A DNA stretch of 36,272 nucleotides. Source: Diatrype stigma (Eukaryota; Ascomycota; Sordariomycetes; Xylariales; Diatrypaceae). Location: assembly GCA_022225965.2 (NCBI GenBank), contig JAKJXP020000191.1, positions 1 through 36,272 of the forward strand, read 5' to 3'. Position 1 is the first letter of the stretch, and each line of letters opens with the position of its first letter. Below are positions 31,674 through 36,272 of the stretch, one piece after another. The position numbers and the translations under genes were made by a program. Below the pieces are notes generated by a model that was not told the DNA's origin, ran no database searches, and worked only from the letters and a program-made list of their open reading frames with translations.

Positions 31674-32943
31674 CGCGACTAGCTAGGCCAAGGTTACGTA
31701 TATGGGTGCGGTATTAGGTAGCGTGTTAAGCAGCGCGCAATAGGCTCCCGGTCCTATATGTATAGGGGCGTTGAATAGTTTCCGGTTAAAAGGAAGCAAA
31801 GAAAAAGAGAAAAAGGGGGGTGAGACGCCCACCTATTGATATATGGCATCTTCCCGCCCGAACAGTCGTCCATGGCCAGACAGTGTCGCGTCGGTACTCG
31901 GAGTTTAAGTTATCACCATATTGGTATTAATAAAGATGCAACTGCGCCATAAACATACCACATACGCAGGCCCTAGCAGTAAGGGTAGACAACCGTTAAG
32001 TCGGAGTTAAGGCGAACAGCGCTCGCCACGACGAGCGGATCTACAGCTCGCTCATGAGTATGTCGCGCGTGGGCGGGGAAGTGGACGCACCCAGATCCAT
32101 AATGTCGGTAGGTACGTGTTATGGCAGGGGGTGTTTCTCATGTGATCAACCAGCGGCAGACGCAAATCCTTCGGGATTGTTTGCTTGCGACTACCTATAA
32201 TCCCGAGGACAGGCATTGGATCTAACATCGATGGTATGGGGTCGCTAGCTTGGCTTAACTGTGCCCCTTTTCACCGTCCCATCCTGTCCACATCCGTCGT
32301 CGTCAATGTGCTACTTAGGTGCCGTAGCTAGACTAAGTGGCTCCTCGGTAAGCTCCATCGCTCCGTCGCACTATGGTAACCCACGTTTATCCGAGTTTAA
32401 AGTCGAGACCAAACACAGAGAGATCAACCTTGCGATCCAACGGCGCGTGTGGGGATGGTGAAAGTTAAACATGGGCCAGCAGTCTAAAGGTTGAAACTAT
32501 AACTATAATATGCTCTTTGGATATACTATACCATGCCTAGCACGACGTACTCCTCGACTCATCGTTCCAGTGCCAACCCTCGTCTATAACTGGCATCGCC
32601 CACCCACGGCAAGAAGACGTTGAGTCTGTCATCTCACCGGTGTCAAGGAACCATAGATACTTTTTGGGGAGTACCACAGATGATTCTAAGAAATAGACGC
32701 GGAGAAAGCTTAAATGAATGGACACCAGAATTGGTAGCCTGATTGAACGAAGGACAAAGCCATGCTGCATGTTGAGCTGCATAGTACCTGTTTGGGGCTA
32801 ATTTACATGTATCAATAAAGAGCAACGAAGCTAGTGAAACCAAGACAAGTTACCGATGTCCATACAACATGGTGTCCAACAACATGGCGAAGCATCGTCG
32901 TGGTGGAACGTCCCGGAACGGTAGAAAAGTAGGCAAATCTTCA
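31674..32943. other. Intergenic stretch, no gene seen
   Basis: It includes the aldehyde dehydrogenase promoter on the left and the 3' flank of the cysteine-cluster gene on the right. Short open frames here have no recognisable content. Confidence 0.5.
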
Positions 32944-34602
32944 TCAGCCCAAGCTTGATGTCGATTTCGAGCCAGCCTTCTTAGGGGGTCTTGTTGGCAG
33001 CGGCGTTCGACGAGCGGGCTTCTTCTTACGCGGCTCGTCCTGCAATGAAGCATCGTGGGGATCTTCCAAGGCACCCTCTGCCTGACCTTTCTCCCGCTCA
33101 ATAGCAGCGTCGCCGCTGCATTGCTGTTGTACCGTCCTCTTCTTCTGCCCCTGCTCCTGAGACCCATTTTGGGGGGATTCCTCCCGAGAGAGATGCTGCG
33201 CCTTCTCTCTAGCATTCTTTCTGTCCTCCTCCTTCCTGACGCAATTTCTACGATGCGTCTCGTCATAATCGTCGCGACCCGGGCTCATGGCGGTAAGGCT
33301 GCAGCCCAGCTGACCCTTGATACAGTCCCCGCACTTGAAGGTTCCCATCTCTTGAGGGTCGCTGGGCACCATGCACGTCTTGCCGCCTTTGGTGCATCTA
33401 GCACATGGATTCGTTGCCTTGAGACCATCACGGATGATTTTTTCGCCCTTGGACCTCTCACGCCCCCGCTTGGTCTCTCTGGCTGGTGATGGTGCTCGTC
33501 CGTTTCCTAGTGAAGACACCTGTTCGCCCCCTTTTCCCGAAGATATGTCTGAGAGAGGATTCGAATTAGGTGTTAAGCGTGTGGCAGATGAGCCCGAGGA
33601 ATCAGGACCATTTGTCAGTGTGTTGCTGCTAGATTGGCTTTGGGTTTGCCATGGCTTATTGATGGACTTGAAAATAGTGGTAGCATATCTGTTGGCGCTC
33701 GAGGTATTTGGAAGGTTATCGGCTGAGGGGATAATCATCTGTGTGTTACTATTGTTGTCGGGTGGTTGGGTAGTATCGCTGGTGCCGTCAAAGGATACAT
33801 CAGACCCACGGTTGGGTACTGCAGCTGCCGGGGATGGGTTGTCATCTCGTGAAGATTCGCTGTTATCGGAACGTCTCCACAGGATATCCTTAAGAATAAA
33901 CATGATTTTGGTAACAACTCTCGCCAAATCCATCATTACTGACAGTCTCCACTGTCCGCGGTGCTTCTCGTAGTCCGAGATTACGTCTTGTAGCCGATAA
34001 CCGACCTGTGCTAAACCTCCTAGAGCCTGAAGGCATCTGGGGGATACGGAGAACATGCTGCTACAGCCTGGGGTGTTCTGGAAGTCGCGACGAGACGGAC
34101 TCAAACTATCAATCTTCTTGTTTAGGCGTGCTGTCAGTTTGTTGATGCGTTCCTGATCTTCAGCCTCCCATGCTTCGGTCCATCCTTTCAAGCTGCGGTC
34201 GATCGTGTCGACCTGAACAATTGCCGTGTCCTCTGAGGGGAATGGTTCATTTGCTCTAGGTGGTGGGGGGAGCTTCTCGTTCGAGATCTGATCGAGAGCA
34301 CTCCAACGGCCAACCAGTGGGGCCTGGTATATATCATGCAAGGGCTTTGGTAGAAGATTGCGATTCCGATAGCAATGGCCTAGGACACAGCAGGCTCGCT
34401 CCCAGATGGAAACGCTCATGAGTATACTCATGTGGTCAGGTTGAGTCAGAGTGGTCAGTTCCGTATTGCACATACGGCAGGGCATCAGCAGCCATCGTCC
34501 AAGCTTTAATTTTGTCTCGCTTGAAGAGGTTTCTGGAGATGGCGGGGCGGGCATGTCTGAAGAAGATGGCGTGGTAGACATGTTTGGAGGAGACGGTGTC
34601 AT
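32944..34602 (-). CDS. Protein of unknown function with a Cys6 zinc-cluster-like motif
   Basis: This is a single exon. The open frame continues upstream to 34875 without any ATG, so the first usable start is the ATG at 34602 (552 aa). An ATG seven codons later (34581) has the better context, with A at -3. The N-terminus is Ser/Thr/Pro-rich. A segment at about 37-80 has several cysteines (MPCRMC, ACCVLGHC). Helical segments occupy about 120-245, including KLTARLNKKI, followed by a long Ser/Asn-rich disordered region. Six cysteines at 400, 403, 410, 424, 427 and 434 have spacing C-x2-C-x6-C-x13-C-x2-C-x6-C, close to Zn(II)2Cys6 but unusually near the C-terminus. The tail is basic (KKKPARR, RPPKK), which suggests nuclear location. 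A regulator of transcription is a guess; I do not recognise the family. Confidence 0.7.
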   Translation of the reverse strand: MTPSPPNMSTTPSSSDMPAPPSPETSSSETKLKLGRWLLMPCRMCNTELTTLTQPDHMSILMSVSIWERACCVLGHCYRNRNLLPKPLHDIYQAPLVGRWSALDQISNEKLPPPPRANEPFPSEDTAIVQVDTIDRSLKGWTEAWEAEDQERINKLTARLNKKIDSLSPSRRDFQNTPGCSSMFSVSPRCLQALGGLAQVGYRLQDVISDYEKHRGQWRLSVMMDLARVVTKIMFILKDILWRRSDNSESSRDDNPSPAAAVPNRGSDVSFDGTSDTTQPPDNNSNTQMIIPSADNLPNTSSANRYATTIFKSINKPWQTQSQSSSNTLTNGPDSSGSSATRLTPNSNPLSDISSGKGGEQVSSLGNGRAPSPARETKRGRERSKGEKIIRDGLKATNPCARCTKGGKTCMVPSDPQEMGTFKCGDCIKGQLGCSLTAMSPGRDDYDETHRRNCVRKEEDRKNAREKAQHLSREESPQNGSQEQGQKKRTVQQQCSGDAAIEREKGQAEGALEDPHDASLQDEPRKKKPARRTPLPTRPPKKAGSKSTSSLG

Positions 34603-34878
34603 AGACGTGCTTGAAGGATGTCTTCCAGGAAAAGTCGATATTCGTGTTGATTGACGATGGAGTAGAGGCTTAGTGTAGTGGTATAGACCAGAATGATGTA
34701 GTATTGGAGTTGGCAGTCCGGGTAAAAGAAGGTTGCCAGGAACCAAGAAGGCCCGCAGGAGGAGAAGGGTGCTCAAATAGTCGAGAGGGAAGTCGCGATT
34801 AGGGGAGCGCTTAGCCCACCGATAATTTTCGGGTCCATGAACGGAACCTAATCTTTGTTTATGAGATGGTTGCAAAAG

Positions 34879-34935
34879 TTAGTTTTTGGTTTTTGGTTTT
34901 TGTTTTGTGGGTGTTGGTGGTGGTGTTGGTGTTGG
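34879..34935 (-). repeat. CA/CAAA-rich 5' leader of the cysteine-cluster gene
   Basis: On the transcribed strand this is a run of CCAACACCAACACC and CAAAAACC units, about 280-330 nt upstream of the start codon. It is typical of an A/C-rich untranslated leader. Confidence 0.5.
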
Positions 34936-36248
34936 CATCGATGCCCATTATGATCCTACATGCAGTTAATTGTAACGGCCACGGGAATATGCTTTCAAAC
35001 TCTGTTTAGGGCCCTACGATGCGGCAGGAAGTTCTACAAAGCGTCACGGGAGGGGCAGGCCCAACACTGCAGCAGACAAAGGTACTTTCACGTAACTTTC
35101 CTTTCGATAGGCCCAGCCGGGAAGACCACATTGCACTTACAAGTCTGGTGATTCTAATCATCCCGGAGAGGGCATTGGGAATGCGCATGGCCTTTCTCCG
35201 AGTGGCAACGCCGTCTCACAATCTCTGAGCTCAAAGCTCGTGGTGCTGGCTGATGGTGGATTGTGATGGTGCGGGAAGCTTCTCAACTTTTTGCCCGGAG
35301 ATAGATAACATGCTTCGGATCTAATGCCATTGAGGTAAGGACGTGTAAGTAGCTACACGACCGCAGCCTTCTTCATGATATTAATACAGGTACCTCACGT
35401 GGAGTTCAGAACGTTCGGATAAAAGCTCACGTAAGCCAGGGTAAGTGCCAATTAGGATATGGTCTGCATGGGCTTGCCGACTTGCGTGGTCCGTACTGTG
35501 CCATGGCCAGACTAGGTCAAGACATGTTGCTTCTATATGAACTAATCTTGGGAAATGGCCTGAGAATTAGGGATGCTTGTCCGGGAAGTCGTCGAGTGAC
35601 GGTGCTAGGAAAGTTCGAAAGTTCGGGTTCAGCAAATAATTTGCAGGTACTCATTTCGCGGCCCATCTCGAAGAGCGGAAATCATAGCTAGTACTAAGTA
35701 ATATAGGATAAGCCATCCGAGTTCGTGCCGGTAGCTTAGGCTTGGGAAGCTTATCGTGTAATTAGCTCGTTGTCTCTCTGGCGGTGGCCGTTAGCTATTT
35801 CCAAATAGGATGCCTCGATTCTTATATCGGGATGTTGTAGTGGTCGTAAAATGGCAGAGACGGCGTCTTTCCGTGGGGGTTAACAGTGAGAGTCCCATCC
35901 TAGCAAGAAACCACTCAGGTCGAGATTGCCCTTCCTTGATGTGGTCGATGACATTAATAACATCAGGGACCCTACTCATAAGGATATGAGGATGCTATAG
36001 TATCATCAAGCATACATGTATGTAGCAAGGTGAAGGCCTCAAGCGTGTAGGTAGGTACCTAGGTGGCTACATACCATTTTTAAGAGATCTGATATCAGGG
36101 CTATAACGGAATGACTAACAGGGCTATTACCCACTTTGCCAACTGTCAGGCCCGCGGTAAATACGCAAGGCCTACCTATGCAGCCCCTTATTGAAACCAC
36201 CTATAATTACACCTATAACCAACCATTCGGAACTACATCGTCATTTTG
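34936..36248. other. Right-end intergenic stretch, no gene seen
   Basis: No open frame has recognisable content. TAGGTAGGTACCTAGG-type motifs reappear at about 36046-36064, like those in the 3-9 kb region. Confidence 0.5.
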
Positions 36249-36272
36249 CCCCCCCCCCCCCCCCCCCCCCCC
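36249..36272. repeat. C homopolymer at contig end
   Basis: A run of 24 C residues closes the window, on the same strand as the run at the start. Confidence 0.95.

Noticed and set aside
34603..34875. N-terminal extension of the cysteine-cluster protein
   Set aside because: The frame is open but begins with TTG and has no ATG before 34602, and its content is not protein-like. It is better read as 5' untranslated leader.

Overview
This 36.3 kb contig comes from a filamentous ascomycete. A Sordariomycete is likely, because the L-galactonate dehydratase closely resembles the Trichoderma type, but the class is an inference. The evidence for a filamentous fungus is: short GT-AG introns (58-188 nt), intron-bearing tRNAs, families typical of such fungi (GH79, salicylate-hydroxylase-like FMO, FAD amine-oxidase-like DAO proteins, an F-box/WD40 Cdc4), and AT-rich degraded repeats of the kind left by repeat-induced point mutation (RIP). 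Both ends are long C homopolymers (29 and 24 nt).

Layout. (1) 331-1761(-): complete lgd1/gaaB L-galactonate dehydratase (D-galacturonate catabolism). (2) 1.8-9.6 kb: gene-poor. It holds a frameshifted relic of a small membrane protein (2.5-3.1 kb), a RIP-degraded Tc1/mariner-like transposon with perfect 26-bp terminal inverted repeats (5171-6761), and a very AT-rich simple-sequence block. (3) 9636-12911(+): cdc4, an SCF ubiquitin-ligase receptor. (4) 14.4-16.0 kb: a FAD-dependent DAO-family oxidoreductase broken by two frameshifts and one stop. (5) 16.06-17.70 kb: tRNA-Pro(CGG) and tRNA-Thr(CGT), both with introns, flanking a previously unmarked relic of a NACHT-domain (NLR/STAND-like) gene. 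(6) 17993-20592(-): an 801-aa RecQ helicase. (7) 21.6-22.5 kb: a 15-bp-unit minisatellite with higher-order structure, bounded by 11-bp direct repeats. (8) 23.5-31.7 kb: a catabolic neighbourhood made of an FMO, a secreted and probably GPI-anchored GH79 glucuronidase-like enzyme, an intact DAO-family oxidase and an aldehyde dehydrogenase. (9) 32944-34602(-): a protein of unknown function with a six-cysteine cluster near its C-terminal third.

How the genes may work together. The oxidase and the aldehyde dehydrogenase lie in tandem on the minus strand and could oxidise an amine to an aldehyde and then to an acid. The FMO could hydroxylate an aromatic acid. GH79 could release uronic acids outside the cell, while lgd1 handles galacturonate-derived acid inside it. 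These links are inferred from families and position only. Exon structures were worked out by hand from splice signals and reading-frame continuity, without transcripts or database searches.
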